From: CAWAPS01 sp963783945
Lineage (GTDB): Bacteria > Actinomycetota > Acidimicrobiia > Acidimicrobiales > Palsa-688
Direction: 5' to 3'
DNA length: 64,000 bases
NCBI GenBank assembly: GCA_963783945.1
Contig: CAWAPS010000007.1
Coordinates: forward strand, 248,001-312,000
Shown: positions 40,756-50,397 of the stretch, in pieces
How the letters are laid out: the number at the start of each line of letters is the position of its first letter
How positions within the stretch are numbered: the first letter of the stretch is position 1
The notes under the pieces: model-generated
The model's database searches: none
What the model saw: the letters and a program-made list of their open reading frames with translations, nothing else
What the model was told of the DNA's origin: nothing
Made by a program: the position numbers and the translations under genes

Positions 40756-41214
40756 GATTTGGGAACAAAATGGGAACAGGACTGGCAATATCAGCCCAAT
40801 GCGGCTTCAATGTACGTCCTTCAGGGGAGTATTCTAACTATCTTGCAATCAAAGTCTTTAAGTATCACCACAACGTGTTTCCAATACCACGAGTATGGCA
40901 GAGGTCCCGGACTCAAAATCCGGTGCTCGCAAGAGCGTGTGGTTCAAGTCCCACCTTCGGTGCTGAAGCAACTTCGCCACCCAATCCGCGCAAGGGTCGA
41001 GGCGCGGGCGAACAGCGGCTCAGGGAGCCGTACCACGGATGGTTCCTTTGGAGTCGCGCATTCGTCGATCGATTCCCGACGATGACGGGCGGTTAACCTC
41101 GGCCCTTCGGGGGCTGGTCAGCAATCGATGCGCGAATTCGCCAGCAGTTGAGGTGCCTCGAAGGGGAGTGGGATGAATCCGGAACATCCGAAATCACTTG
41201 AAAATAGGTCTGCC
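40756..41214 (+). repeat. att-like repeat copy D, long form
   Basis: This copy is co-linear with copy C over 459 bases, with scattered substitutions. Its tRNA-Leu-like half (40896-40962) keeps the CAA anticodon arm and a GCTCGCAAGAGC variable arm, but the T arm has lost one G (GTGTGGTTCAAGT) and the 5' half is absent. Confidence 0.8.
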
Positions 41215-41482
41215 TCCTGGAACTTGGAACTTGATAGCGTTCCAGCGTGAATTGACGGTGTGGCTTTGCGAGACGGCGTGCTCTCCCTGACGGGACCACC
41301 GGCCACGACGGGATCATCATCGCGGGGATTCACGCCACTTTGAAGATGTGGTTCACCGGACGGACACCAATGGTTAACCGGCTTGTCGGTTCCAAGAAGG
41401 CTCCAGAAGGACACGCAACGCAACGTTGACTTATCAAATGAATTTGGGTAAGTTGTGCCGATCACGCTGAGGAGAAGCACCG

Positions 41483-41674
41483 ATGACAATGGCTCGCGCA
41501 CACTTGGTCGATGTTTCTGTTACCCGCTGGTATCACTGCGTCACTCGCTGCGTGCGCCGGGCACTGCTCCTGGGCGAAGCGCCCTGGAACCGTAAGGAAT
41601 GGATCGAACGCCGGCTCCAGGAACTTGCAGAAATCTTCGCTGTGGCCGTCGGCGGGTTCTCGGTGCTCGATAAT
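41483..41674 (+). pseudogene. RAYT-like transposase, 5' part, split by the IS91 element
   Basis: The ATG at 41483 (behind GAGGAGAAGCACCG) starts MTMARAHLVDVSVTRWYHCVTRCVRRALLLGEA and runs to FSVLDN, where the conserved NHLH motif should begin. At 41674 the sequence switches to the end of an IS91-family element. The reading frame resumes at 44159 with NHLHLLVRLDPDVAK. The interruption removes the catalytic core from the N-terminus, so the gene is inactive as it stands. Confidence 0.85.
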
Positions 41675-41685
41675 CTACTGAGGAT

Positions 41686-41709
41686 TTGATCTCGCGCAGC
41701 CGAGATCAA
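41686..41709. other. Terminal hairpin of the IS91 element (candidate oriIS)
   Basis: TTGATCTCG and CGAGATCAA make a 9-bp stem around the loop CGCAGC, 11 bases inside the element end that lies 3' of the transposase gene. IS91 transposases start rolling-circle transfer at a hairpin-bearing end in this position, so I take it as oriIS (inference). Confidence 0.6.
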
Positions 41710-42001
41710 GTCCTTGGTTCAAGAAGCCCGGGGCCGAACGCGAGGTCGCGCGTGCTAGGGTAACGGTTCGCTGTGAAGTTCCGCCCGTAGCGGCGGCGGT
41801 GGGCTCAGCGCGGGTGGGAATCGGCAGGCGACTGTGGTTGTCGGCTGAGGTCGAGCCAGTGGGAGCCGATTTGATACGGAATTCGTCGCGGGCAGCAGCG
41901 CCAAGGCCGTGGTTCGGCGCCCCAAGCGCGCAGCGGCCTGGGACTTCGACTGCGCGAAGTCGTGTCGCACCGACACAAGTCCGTGAGAACGGTGGCCATG
42001 A

Positions 42002-43105
42002 CTAACTCGTATCGAAGTAGGTGGAGGGGGAAGCCGGCAGAAAGCCAATGAGGCGCATCGGGCCACCGCAGTTGGGACAACGGACCGGCGGCCCGGTGTG
42101 GACCTCCACCGCGACTGCACGGCCCAACACCTGGATCAGGCCGCTGTGCAACTTCACCAGCCACAGCACCATTTCGAGCGATACCTGGCTGTTGGGGCTC
42201 AAGAAGCCGAAGTGGCGGACCTTCTGAAAACCGCTGGGCAGTACGTGCTGCAGGAAGCGGCGGATAAACTCGAAGGGATCAACGGTCATCTTCCGCCAGC
42301 GGTTGGAACCGCTTCGGCGATAGGAGAACGTGACTTCGCCCTGCTCACAAGAAACGATCCTGCGGTCGCTGATCGCGACGCGAAAGACGTACGGAGCGAG
42401 ATACTTCAACGACGCGTGCCCATCCCCTACGGCCTTCGAGTGCACCACCCAATCCTGCCGCCACACCGCCGGATCGACCTCCGACAGCAAGCCAGCGCGG
42501 GCCAGGGCATCGCGGAACTTGGCTCGGAAGAGGACCGACAAGGCCCGAACCGGGACGAAGAAGTCAGCGCGGGAGGGCAACCATTGGCTACCATCCGCGC
42601 TTATCCCGCCCCCCGGCACGACATAGTGAACGTGGGGATGATAGTCGAGGGTGCGGCCCCAGGTGTGGAGCACCCCGAAGAAGCCGCATTGCTTCGCACC
42701 CACGTACTTCGGGTCGGCCGCCAGCGTCTTGATCGCGGCGCTGGAGGCATCGAACAGCGCCGGATAGGCGATGCGCTGGTGACGGCGCACCAGCTCCCGC
42801 AACCCGGCCGGGACGGTGAAGGTGATCAAGAAATAGGGGCACGGCAGCAGACGCGCGGTTTGCTTCTCGAGCCAAGCCTTGGTCTTGTCCTGCTGGCAGG
42901 TTGGGCAATGCCGGTTGCCACAGGAACGTCCCATGGCGTGCATCGTCCCGCACGACTGACAGGCGTAGACCACGGTGCCTAACTGGCCGGTGCGGCACGC
43001 GCAAATGGCGCGCAGCACCTTCTTGTGCTCAGCAGGCATTGCCGCTCCGAAGCGCTCGAGATAAGCCGCGCCATACCGCCGCAGCACGTCGGCGACGGTC
43101 GGCAT
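42002..43105 (-). CDS. IS91-family HUH transposase
   Basis: This 367-residue rolling-circle transposase has an N-terminal zinc-finger block (CQSCGTMHAMGRSCGNRHCPTCQ), the HUH metal-binding motif in YHPHVHYVVPGGG, and the KYLAPYVFRVAISDRRI region that holds the catalytic tyrosines in the IS91 family. A second cysteine cluster (RCPNCGGPMRLIGFL) is at the C-terminus. It nicks the element end and transfers a single strand. It follows the recombinase gene by 4 bases, suggesting one transcript. The frame is intact. Confidence 0.92.
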   Translation of the reverse strand: MPTVADVLRRYGAAYLERFGAAMPAEHKKVLRAICACRTGQLGTVVYACQSCGTMHAMGRSCGNRHCPTCQQDKTKAWLEKQTARLLPCPYFLITFTVPAGLRELVRRHQRIAYPALFDASSAAIKTLAADPKYVGAKQCGFFGVLHTWGRTLDYHPHVHYVVPGGGISADGSQWLPSRADFFVPVRALSVLFRAKFRDALARAGLLSEVDPAVWRQDWVVHSKAVGDGHASLKYLAPYVFRVAISDRRIVSCEQGEVTFSYRRSGSNRWRKMTVDPFEFIRRFLQHVLPSGFQKVRHFGFLSPNSQVSLEMVLWLVKLHSGLIQVLGRAVAVEVHTGPPVRCPNCGGPMRLIGFLPASPSTYFDTS

Positions 43106-43109
43106 GGGA

Positions 43110-43976
43110 CTACTCGGACATCAGACTGTTGATCGTGTCCCGCGCCTGTTCCTGGCCCAGCGACGTCAGATGGAGGTAGATCATGGTGGCGTTCAGGGAG
43201 CTATGGCCGAGATACTGCTGGATCAGGCGGAGGTTGATCCCGGCTTCGAGCAAATGGGTCGCGTAGGTGTGTCTGAGAGTGTGGATCGAGACCCTCTTCT
43301 TGATGCCGATCTCCCCGACCAGTTGCCGCAGGGCGGCGTTGACACTCGAGGGTGCCATCGGTCGCGTGGCGAAGCCGGCCAGGTCGTGGTCACGTCCTCG
43401 GGCTGGAAACAGCCACTCCGGGTGTCGATGGGTTCTCCAGTAGTCACGGAGCACGGCGAGGGTACGTGGTGGCAAGGGGACGAAGCGGTCCTTGGCGCCC
43501 TTGCCGCGATGGACATGGACGACCATGCGGGCGCTGTCAATGTCGCCGACCTGGAGATTGAGAGCTTCCTGGACCCGCAGGCCGAGGGAATAGACGGTCC
43601 AGAAGAAGGCCTTGTGGTGCGAGGTGCGAACGGCGTCGATAAGGCGGCGCACCTCGTCGATGCTGAGGACATCGGGCAACGTCTTGGGTCTGGGAATGGA
43701 GAGGGTCTTGAAGGTGGGCCAGTCGCGTGGGACGGTGTGAGTGAAGAGGAAGAGGATGCCGCTGGCGGCGACCCTCAGCGAGCCGGCAGAGTAGCGGCGT
43801 CGGTTCTTGAGGTAGAGCAGGTACTCGCGGAACTCCTGCTCGGAGATCTGATCGGGGGACTTGTGGAAGTGGGCGGCGAACCGCCTGACGGCCTGGAGGT
43901 AAGCCTTCTGAGTTCCCTCAGCGAGGCCGGCGAGCTGGAGATCCTCCTGCATGCGCTGGTGAAGCAGAGTGGTCAT
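43110..43976 (-). CDS. Tyrosine recombinase (XerD/phage-integrase family) of the IS91 element
   Basis: This 288-residue protein has a SAM-like N-terminal domain (KAYLQAVRRFAAHFHKSP) and the catalytic domain with the first Arg (SLGLRVQEALNLQVGD), the HxxR box (HTLRHTYATHLLEAG), the LGHSS histidine and the catalytic tyrosine in NATMIYLHLT. A subset of IS91-like elements carry such a recombinase upstream of the transposase; its exact role in transposition is not well established. Both genes are intact, which suggests recent insertion. Confidence 0.92.
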   Translation of the reverse strand: MTTLLHQRMQEDLQLAGLAEGTQKAYLQAVRRFAAHFHKSPDQISEQEFREYLLYLKNRRRYSAGSLRVAASGILFLFTHTVPRDWPTFKTLSIPRPKTLPDVLSIDEVRRLIDAVRTSHHKAFFWTVYSLGLRVQEALNLQVGDIDSARMVVHVHRGKGAKDRFVPLPPRTLAVLRDYWRTHRHPEWLFPARGRDHDLAGFATRPMAPSSVNAALRQLVGEIGIKKRVSIHTLRHTYATHLLEAGINLRLIQQYLGHSSLNATMIYLHLTSLGQEQARDTINSLMSE

Positions 43977-44158
43977 GAGCGGAGCCTTTCCAAACGGGGT
44001 GAGGAAGAACCGTCAACCGTCTGGAAACCACTCTGGCACCGCCCTCACGACATGTCAGGGAGAGCAACGGATGCGACCGACGCACCACGGGAGACTCGGG
44101 ACTGCGCGGCGCGACACGAAAGGCCGAGCCTCTTCCTGCCGCGTCAGCGGCTTACTTG

Positions 44159-45022
44159 AACCACTTACACCTGCTCGTGCGCCTCGACCCGGACGTCGCC
44201 AAGACCTGGTCCGACGAAGACGTCGTCCGGCGCTGGGGAAAGCTGTTCGCCCCACGAGACAAATCACGCAAGCCGCTGCCGGTCTCGAAGGACTGGGTGG
44301 AAATGCGGCTGAAAGACTCCCGCTGGGTCGCAGCCGCACGCGAGCGACTGCAAAGCCTGAGCTGGTTCATGAAGTGCTTGAAGGAACCACTCGCACGCCT
44401 TGCCAACAAGCAAGATCAGACGCGCGGCGCCTTCTTTGAAGAGCGGTTCAAGAGCATCGCGATCCTCGACGAGGAATCGCTGCTGGCCACCTGCGCCTAC
44501 ATTGATCTCAATCCGGTGGCCGCGGGGATTGTCGAGGTCCCTGAAAAAAGCCCCCACACGTCGATTACCCAGCGAGTCAAATCAGTCAAATCGCAAGGCC
44601 GAACTCGCGACTTGAAAGCAGCCGAGCGTGGCAGCGTCGCCGGATCAACTGCGGCGGCCGGTCTGGAAGAGCCGCTCTGGCTCTGTCCGATCGAGGATCG
44701 ACGAACAATTGATTCTGGGCGTGAAGGAATGCTTGAGGGATTATCCCTGGGAAGCTACCTGCTCCTGGTCGATTACACCGGCCGGTTATTCCGTACGGGC
44801 AAGGCCGTGATTTCAGCCGAGCTGGCGAACATCTTCGACCGCCTCGGCAGCACCGCGGATAGTTGGTGGTCGCGCCTGGAGAAACTCAGCCAAGGCCGCC
44901 TGCTAGGCCGCTATTTCGCGGCGAAACGCAGAGCGCCTTCGCGAAGTCGCGCGCGATCTGGGCGTCCATCATCTCGCAAACCTGGGCGGATGCCCGGCGC
45001 GATGAATCGACGCACCAGTTGA
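44159..45022 (+). pseudogene. RAYT-like transposase, 3' part, after the IS91 element
   Basis: The frame resumes with NHLHLLVRLDPDVAKTWSDEDVVRRWGKLF, has the RESLSWFMKCLKE-like region and ends with FEERFKSIAILDEESLLATCAYIDLNPVAAG, the conserved C-terminal block of the REP-associated transposase family. The last 30 residues are basic and low-complexity. Joined with the 5' part at 41483 it would give about 350 residues, the usual size. It has no start of its own. Confidence 0.85.
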
Positions 45023-45059
45023 TTCCATCTCCCTCGCCTCATCACGCGGGGGAGTGGAT

Positions 45060-45450
45060 TGAAACAGAAGGTTGGCAACCCTTGTGTTTCAATCAATCGC
45101 GAAGCCACGCAGCGCACGATCTCGGCGCGGGCGGTCCGGATCACGTCTGCATTGTTCGAGTTCTCCCACATCACCCGTTCTTCGATGAAGTTGAACAAAA
45201 TCGGCCCGCTTGAGTCCCGCCCGGTCCTCGTCGACGCTCCCATCGGCCTTACGGAACGCCGGATCGCTGTCCGGATCATCCACGAGCGAAGAGAACAAAA
45301 CGGCTCGACAGGCTGCAAGCGGCAGCCGCGCCCACCAAAGATGCAGTGTGCTGGGATGCCTATGCCGGATGGACTTCTTCCGCCGACTCGGCATTGATTG
45401 CGATCAACGGCAGACCGACCTCAATCAGCTTCTTGTGGTATGGTGCGGTT
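45060..45450 (-). pseudogene. DUF1156 DNA methyltransferase, N-terminal fragment
   Basis: Across three frames the minus strand reads PYHKKLIEVGLPLIAINAES, then KSIRHRHPSTLHLWWARLPLAACRAVLFSSLVDDP, then PILFNFIEERVMWENSNNADVI and RAEIVRCVASRL. This is the conserved N-terminal DUF1156 block of large adenine-specific methyltransferases found in defence islands. No start codon remains because it is joined to the nuclease gene upstream, and all catalytic motifs are absent. Confidence 0.65.
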
Positions 45451-46424
45451 ATTTCTTGCGGGCTCGGGCTGGAACTCGTCAATTTTGAGCTCGAAGAGCA
45501 CCAAGCAGTTGAGCCCCGGTTGAAGAAGAGCAGGTCGAGGACGAAGTCGCGCCCGCCGACCTGGAGAGGGTACTGGCTGCCGGCGAAACAGAAATCGCGG
45601 CCGAGTTCAATCAGGAACTGCTTCAAATTTTCGACGAGCCCCTGCTGAAGATCGCGTTCGGAATGGTCCCGGGGCAGGTCGAGAAACTCGACCAGGTAGC
45701 TGTCCTTGAAGGCCGTCGCGGCCTCGGGGTGCAATTCTCTCAGCGGTGCCGAGAGTTTTGTCGGTGACAGGACCACGCGCTCGAAAAGCGACCCGTTGAG
45801 TTGGCGTTGAAGCTCGCGGAAAGACCATCGCTCTTGGGTCGCCATCCGCAGGTAAAACTCCCGCTCTTCATCTCGCTTGCTGCGGCTCATGATCGCCAGA
45901 TTGTGGCTCCAGGACAATTCTCGCGACAGTGTTGCGAGTTTTGGCTGGCCGCGGTACGTCTCGACAAATTGCATCATTCGCCAGAGATTGCTGGCGGAAA
46001 AGCCCCGAGCATTCGGCTGGCGTTTCTGAATGTGATCCGCGAGGGCCTCGACGGTTCCCTTTCCCCAGCCGTCCTCGGCGGTTTTTCGCGTGATGTATTC
46101 GCCGATGCTCCAGTAAAGCTCGATGAGCGTCGTGTTGACGGCGGCAACGGCGCGTGTCCGCGCCGCGTCGATCAACCGAACAACTTCGTCAAAGTCGCCT
46201 TGCGCGGGAGCAATCGCGATCATTTGCCGGTCAGGGCTTTGTTGAGTGCCCTTCTTGCGTGCTTGCTCATGCCGGCTCCGCGCCTGGGCCAGCAACTTGA
46301 CCAGATCATAGTTGATGCTGGTCGCCTTGAAGTCGGGCTCCCTTTCGAACGGAGTGAGGCAATACCGAACGTCCGTCGTGTCCTGATCGATGATAACCAC
46401 CGCCAGATCGGACCACTTGGCCAC
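45440..46424 (-). pseudogene. DUF1016 (YhcG-like) PD-(D/E)XK nuclease, joined to other gene remnants
   Basis: The core from about 46220 (MIAIAPAQGDFDEVVRLIDA) has the DUF1016 N-terminal helices (LIELYWSIGEYITRK, NLWRMMQFVETY, LSWSHNLAIMSR) and the nuclease domain (GRDFCFAGSQYPLQVGGRDFVLDLLFFNRG). A frameshift near 45515 gives the next motif, LVLFELKIDEFQP, with the catalytic E-x-K; the remaining roughly 45 residues are replaced by the DUF1156 fragment. In front of the core, 67 in-frame residues (VVIIDQDTTDVRYCLTPFER, DLVKLLAQARSRHEQ) look like the tail of another, unrecognised gene. The locus seems a collapsed defence island. Confidence 0.65.
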
Positions 46425-46734
46425 GCACTTCGCGCTCGGCGGTCTGGGATGTCTGAATAATCCGGACTCCTAAATAGCCTTGCCGAAATTTGGGACGCGT
46501 CGGTTCATCGCTCAGGGCGGCCTCTGCGCGAAGTCCCAAGTTTACCGCGTCGCGGGGCGGTTCATCACCGTGGGTTTGACAACTGGCCGTCAATCGCAAG
46601 TGACGGCCAGTCTCAAGAGACGTGGAGCCCTTGTCGTCGTTGCGTCGCTCACTGCTCTGAAAGCCCGGAAACGGCGAACGCCGACCCACTCGCCGGCTTC
46701 GCCGCTCGCCTGGCCTGCGAACGCTGCGTCTCGC

Positions 46735-47342
46735 TCAGGGCCGTTCCATCTGAAACAAATCGCCAGTCCGGCAATAGTCGCTGCCACCCAGCCTGGCGAT
46801 CGCTCGCAGCTTGCGCGGATCGACCTGCCCGGCCGCATCGAGCACGCTCTCGTCGATGTGAATCAAGACGATCTCGCCGATGACCAGGTTGGTCGCGATC
46901 GGCCCGTCGCCGATCGACATGAATCTGTCTCACGCGCCCTTCCATGTGAACCGGCGACTCGGCCACTCGCGGCGGCTTCACCATGTCCGACGGCACGAGC
47001 GTGAGACCGGCATATTCGGCCTCGCTCTGCCCGCGCGGCAAGCTCGGCCGACGTCGCGTTGACTTGCTCGGCCAGGTCTTCCACGGCCGCGTTCACCACG
47101 AATTCGCCGAGCGATTCCAGGTTCAGCAGCGTGTCTTTCTTCGAGCCGTCGCGCCGCAAGGTCGGCGAAAACACGACGATCGGCGGGTTGGCGCCGAAGG
47201 CGTTGAAAAAACTGAAAGGCGCCAGATTCACTCGACCCGCTGGGTCAACCGTCGTGACCCAGGCGATCGGCCGCGGCACCACAATGCTCACCAGCGCCCG
47301 GTAGACCGACACGACGTCTGAGGACGCAACATCGATGATCAT
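46735..47342 (-). CDS. Flavin reductase-family (FMN-binding split barrel) protein
   Basis: From the ATG at 47342 the frame reads MIIDVASSDVVSVYRALVSIVVPRPIAWVTTVDPAGRVNLAPFSFFNAF, the FMN-binding split-barrel signature of the flavin reductase-like family, then NLESLGEFVVNA. Frame breaks near 47045 and 46930 lead to LTLVPSDMVKPPRVAESPVHMEG and GDGPIATNLVIGEIVLIHID with the end at 46735 (about 200 residues, normal). It starts one base after the hmgA stop and is the last gene of the homogentisate operon. It could supply reduced flavin or act on a pathway intermediate; the exact substrate is unknown. Confidence 0.8.
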
Positions 47343-47343
47343 T

Positions 47344-48517
47344 TCAGTCGATCCAGCTCAGCGGATACGCCGGGTCGTCGAGCTGCATCGCCTGGCGGCT
47401 CAATTGCAGCGGCTGGACGGTATCAACCATCACGGCCAGCTCGTCGGTCGATCGCACGTCCCGGCTGGCCACGATCGTGCCCGGGTGCGGCCCGTGAGGA
47501 ATGCCGCGCGGGTGCAGCGTGAACGACGATTCCTCCACGCCCCGCCGGCTGCCGAAATGCCCTCGCACGTAGTAGAGCACCTCGTCGGCCTGCACGTTCG
47601 AATGGGCAAACGGCACCTTGATCGCCTCGGGGTCGGTATCGAGCATCCTTGGCGCGAACGTGCACACCACAAACCCGGGCGCATCAAAGGTCTGGTGCAC
47701 CGGCGGCGGCAGGTGCACCCGGCCGGTAAGCGGCTGGAAATCGTCGGCGTTGAACGTGTAGGGATAGAGCATCCCATCCCATCCCACGACGTCGAACGGA
47801 TGGCTGCGCCAGCGTGTATCGCGTCAGCCGGCGGCCATCCTTGATCAGGACCGACGTTTCCTCTTCCGCGATCGACGACGGCGATCTCTCGCGGGCCGTG
47901 AAAATCACGCTCGCTGTACGGAGAGCCCATCTTCAACTGGCCGTCCGGGTTCACATACCGCGCCGGAATCGAAAGCGTCCCGCTCGACTCGATCACCAGC
48001 AGGTCGGGCCCGCAGCCCGCCTCGAATTCGAGCCGATACGTCGTGCACCGCGGGATCACGACGTAATCGAATTCGCGAAACGGCAGTGGCCCAAACATCG
48101 TGTGCAGCACGCCCCGGCCCCGATGCACGAACACGACCTCGTCGGCGTCGGCGTTGCGGAAAAGCTCTTCCTGGGCCCGTTCCGGACGGCAGCGCGCCGA
48201 TCGTGACGTCGTCGTTGCCGAAGAGCAGCACGCGCCCGCTGATCGGGTCGCCCGACCGCGGCATCGCGCCGGTCTTCAAATGGTGATGCCTGAGCATGGG
48301 CTGATCGCCGAAATCGCGAGGGAATCGTGCCGGCCGGCTCGAGCCGCGTCACCCGCGTCGGCGGCCGCAGGTGATACACGACGCTGTACGCCCGCGTGAA
48401 TCCGGCCGTCGTCACCACCTCTTCATAGTAGATCCCCTCGTTCTTGAATCCGGGCACTTGCCGGTGGGCGATGTGATGCTTCCGCGGAATCGAGCCGAGT
48501 CGCAGATACTGTGGCAT
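47344..48517 (-). CDS. hmgA: Homogentisate 1,2-dioxygenase, frameshifted
   Basis: This enzyme opens the ring of homogentisate with O2 to give maleylacetoacetate, using non-haem iron. The start is the ATG at 48517 (MPQYLRLGSIPRKHHIAHR). Recognisable blocks in order are GIYYEEVVTTAGFTRAYSVVYHLRPP, FGNDDVTIG, VFVHRGRGVLHTMFGPLPF, DYVVIPRCTTYRLEF, MLYPYTFNADDFQPLTGRVHLPPPVHQTFDAPGFVVCTF and ESSFTLHPRGIPHGPHPG, including the conserved His-rich iron site near the end. At least four frame breaks (near 48330, 48165, 47905 and 47810) are needed. The total, about 390 codons, is the family length. It lies between the FAA hydrolase and flavin reductase genes. Confidence 0.9.
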
Positions 48518-48542
48518 GGACGTTGCTCCGAGACCGGTCTCG

Positions 48543-49264
48543 TCAAGGGATGCGCGCACGACGCGGTTGCAAGGTTCCCAGCCGCTCGATCGAAAGCTCG
48601 ACACGTCGCCCGGCTCGAGCCAGCCGCCGGCGACTTCCGGCGTCAGCTCGAGAATGCAGCCGGTGCCGACGGTCCCCGAGCCAAGCACGTCGCCCGGGCG
48701 CAAGGGTCGCGTCGCGGCTGGCGTGTGCGAGCAGTTGCGGCCACGTCCAGTACATCGAACCCGAGTTTCCCCGCGATAACAACCGGCCGTTCCTGGACGC
48801 CGTCATCTCGAGATGCAGCCGGCCGTCGCGGTAACATCCGGCCAGCTCGTCCATGCCGACGACCTCGGGTCCCAGCGACGTGGCAAAGTCTTTGCCCTTG
48901 CTCGGCCCCAGGCCCGACCGACATCTCGAGTCGCTGAAGGTCGCGGCGCGCTCCAGTCGTTCATGATCGTGAATCCCGCGACGGCCTCGAGCGCCCGGTC
49001 GTCGGCCGGCAGGTCGCGGGCATCACTGGCCGATCACGCAGGCCAGCTCGAGCTCAAAATCGAGCTCCGCGCAGCCGCGCGGCGCCAGACGTCTTGCTCG
49101 TGCTGCACCACGCTCGCCGGGTTCGAGAAGTAGAAGACCGGAACCTGGTACCAGGCCTCGACCATGCCCAGCCCGCGCTGCCGCCGGCAGGTCATCACGT
49201 GCTGCTCGAACGCATAAAAATCGCGGATGCTGGCGACGTCTAGCAGGCACCGGGCTCGTCTCAT
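48543..49264 (-). CDS. Fumarylacetoacetate hydrolase-family protein
   Basis: Blocks from the N-terminus are MRRARCLLDVASIRDFYAFEQHV, VPVFYFSNPASV, ELDFELELACVIG, AVAGFTIMNDWSARDLQ, GPSKGKDFATSLGPEVV and GDVLGSGTVGTGCILEL, the metal-binding FAA_hydrolase fold, including the acidic E-x-E ligands in DFELELA. Breaks near 49110, 49024 and 48905 are needed. In the pathway it would split fumarylacetoacetate into fumarate and acetoacetate; the family also includes related hydrolases, so the assignment rests on the operon. It starts 3 bases after the HPPD stop. Confidence 0.83.
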
Positions 49265-49267
49265 GTC

Positions 49268-50382
49268 TCAAAGCGTTCCTCGCCGCGCCTGTTCGCGCTC
49301 GATGGCCTCGAAGAGGGCCTTGAAGTTTCCCTTGCCGAAGCTGCGCGCACCCTGGCGCTGAATGATCTCGAAGAAGAGCGTCGGCCGGTCCTCGACCGGC
49401 TTGGTGAAGATCTGCAGCAGGTAGCCCTCGTCGTCGCGGTCGACCAGAATTCCCAGCTCGGCGAGCTCGTTCATGTCTTCCTTCACCGTCGCCCACCCGA
49501 TCCGGCAGCATCTCGTAATACGCCGGCGGAACCTTCGAGAAACGACACGTCGTTCTTGACCATCGCGCGCACGCTGCCGACGATGTCGCCCGTCGCCATC
49601 GCGATGTGCTGCACGCCCGGCCCGCCATAAAAATCGCAGGAACTCGTCGATCTGCGACCGGCGCCGGCTCTTGGCCGGCTCGTTGATCGGAAACTTGATG
49701 CGCCCGCGCCCGTCGGCGACCACCTTCGACATCAGTGCCGAGTAGTCGGTGCTGATGTCCTTGTCGTCAAAGCTGGCCAGCACCGAGAAGCCCATGATCT
49801 TGCTGTAGTAATCGACCCAGTCGCCCATCTTGCCCTTCTTCGACGTTGGCGACGATGTGGTCGATGGCCTTGAGCCCCACCGGGTGAAACGAGTCGGGGC
49901 TGTACCGATCGGCGTCCATCGGCTTGAAGCCCGGCGCGAAGACCCCCTTGTACCGCGATCGGTCGACAAACGCGTGGGTCGTATCGCCATAGGCTTTGAT
50001 CTCGGCAAATTCGTAGACGCCGAATTCGTCTTCGATCGTTTGCGGCGGCCGGGCCGGCTTGTGCACCGCGGGCCACCGCGCGATTCAAATGCCGCGGGCA
50101 CATTCGCCGACCTCGAGCGCGATCGTCTGCACGCCGTCGCCATGCAGGACCAGCCGCTGCGGCGTCGGGGTGACGCCGGAAAGGGGCGAGGCCAGCACGA
50201 ACGTGATCTGCCCCTGGCGCAGCACGTAGCAGGCCTCGTCCCGCACGCCGGTCTCGAGCCCCGCATAAGCGACGACCTCGAAGCCAAACGCGTTCCGATA
50301 AAAATACGCCGACTGCGCGCGCATTGCCCACGAACATCCGCACGTGGTCAATGCGCTTCAGCGCGATGTCGTCTGTCGCCAT
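49268..50382 (-). CDS. hppD: 4-hydroxyphenylpyruvate dioxygenase, frameshifted
   Basis: The enzyme converts 4-hydroxyphenylpyruvate to homogentisate. From the ATG at 50382 the blocks are IALKRIDHVRMFVGNA, SAYFYRNAFGFEVVAYAG, RQGQITFVLASPL, HGDGVQTIALEV, GLKAIDHIVANVEEG (first metal histidine), MGDWVDYYSKIMGFSVLASFDD, PINEPAKSR-SQIDEF and the strongly diagnostic GYLLQIFTKPVEDRPTLFFEII with the metal glutamate. At least five frame breaks are needed (about 50325, 50095, 49835, 49630 and 49510). At 49835 one extra C in GGGCAAGATGG explains it. The length of about 370 residues is normal. It is first of the core pathway genes and precedes the FAA hydrolase by 3 bases. Confidence 0.92.
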
Positions 50383-50397
50383 GGCAAGCTCGCCTCT

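Larger units (their letters stand above)
41675..44158 (-). mobile_element. IS91-family element inserted in a RAYT gene
   Basis: The 2.5-kb insertion carries an HUH transposase and a tyrosine recombinase, both complete and free of frameshifts. The disrupted gene reads GATAA on the left and C-CACTTACAC on the right, with no target duplication evident, as expected for rolling-circle IS91 elements. The end downstream of the transposase has a hairpin at 41686-41709 and the other end a small GCCGC-GTCA-GCGGC hairpin near 44137-44150 followed by TTGAAC. IS91 elements use GAAC/CAAG-type targets. The exact ends may differ by a few bases. Confidence 0.85.

Noticed and set aside
42098..44159. Plus-strand open frames across the IS91 element
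   Set aside because: They are antisense to the transposase and recombinase, which carry all the recognisable motifs.
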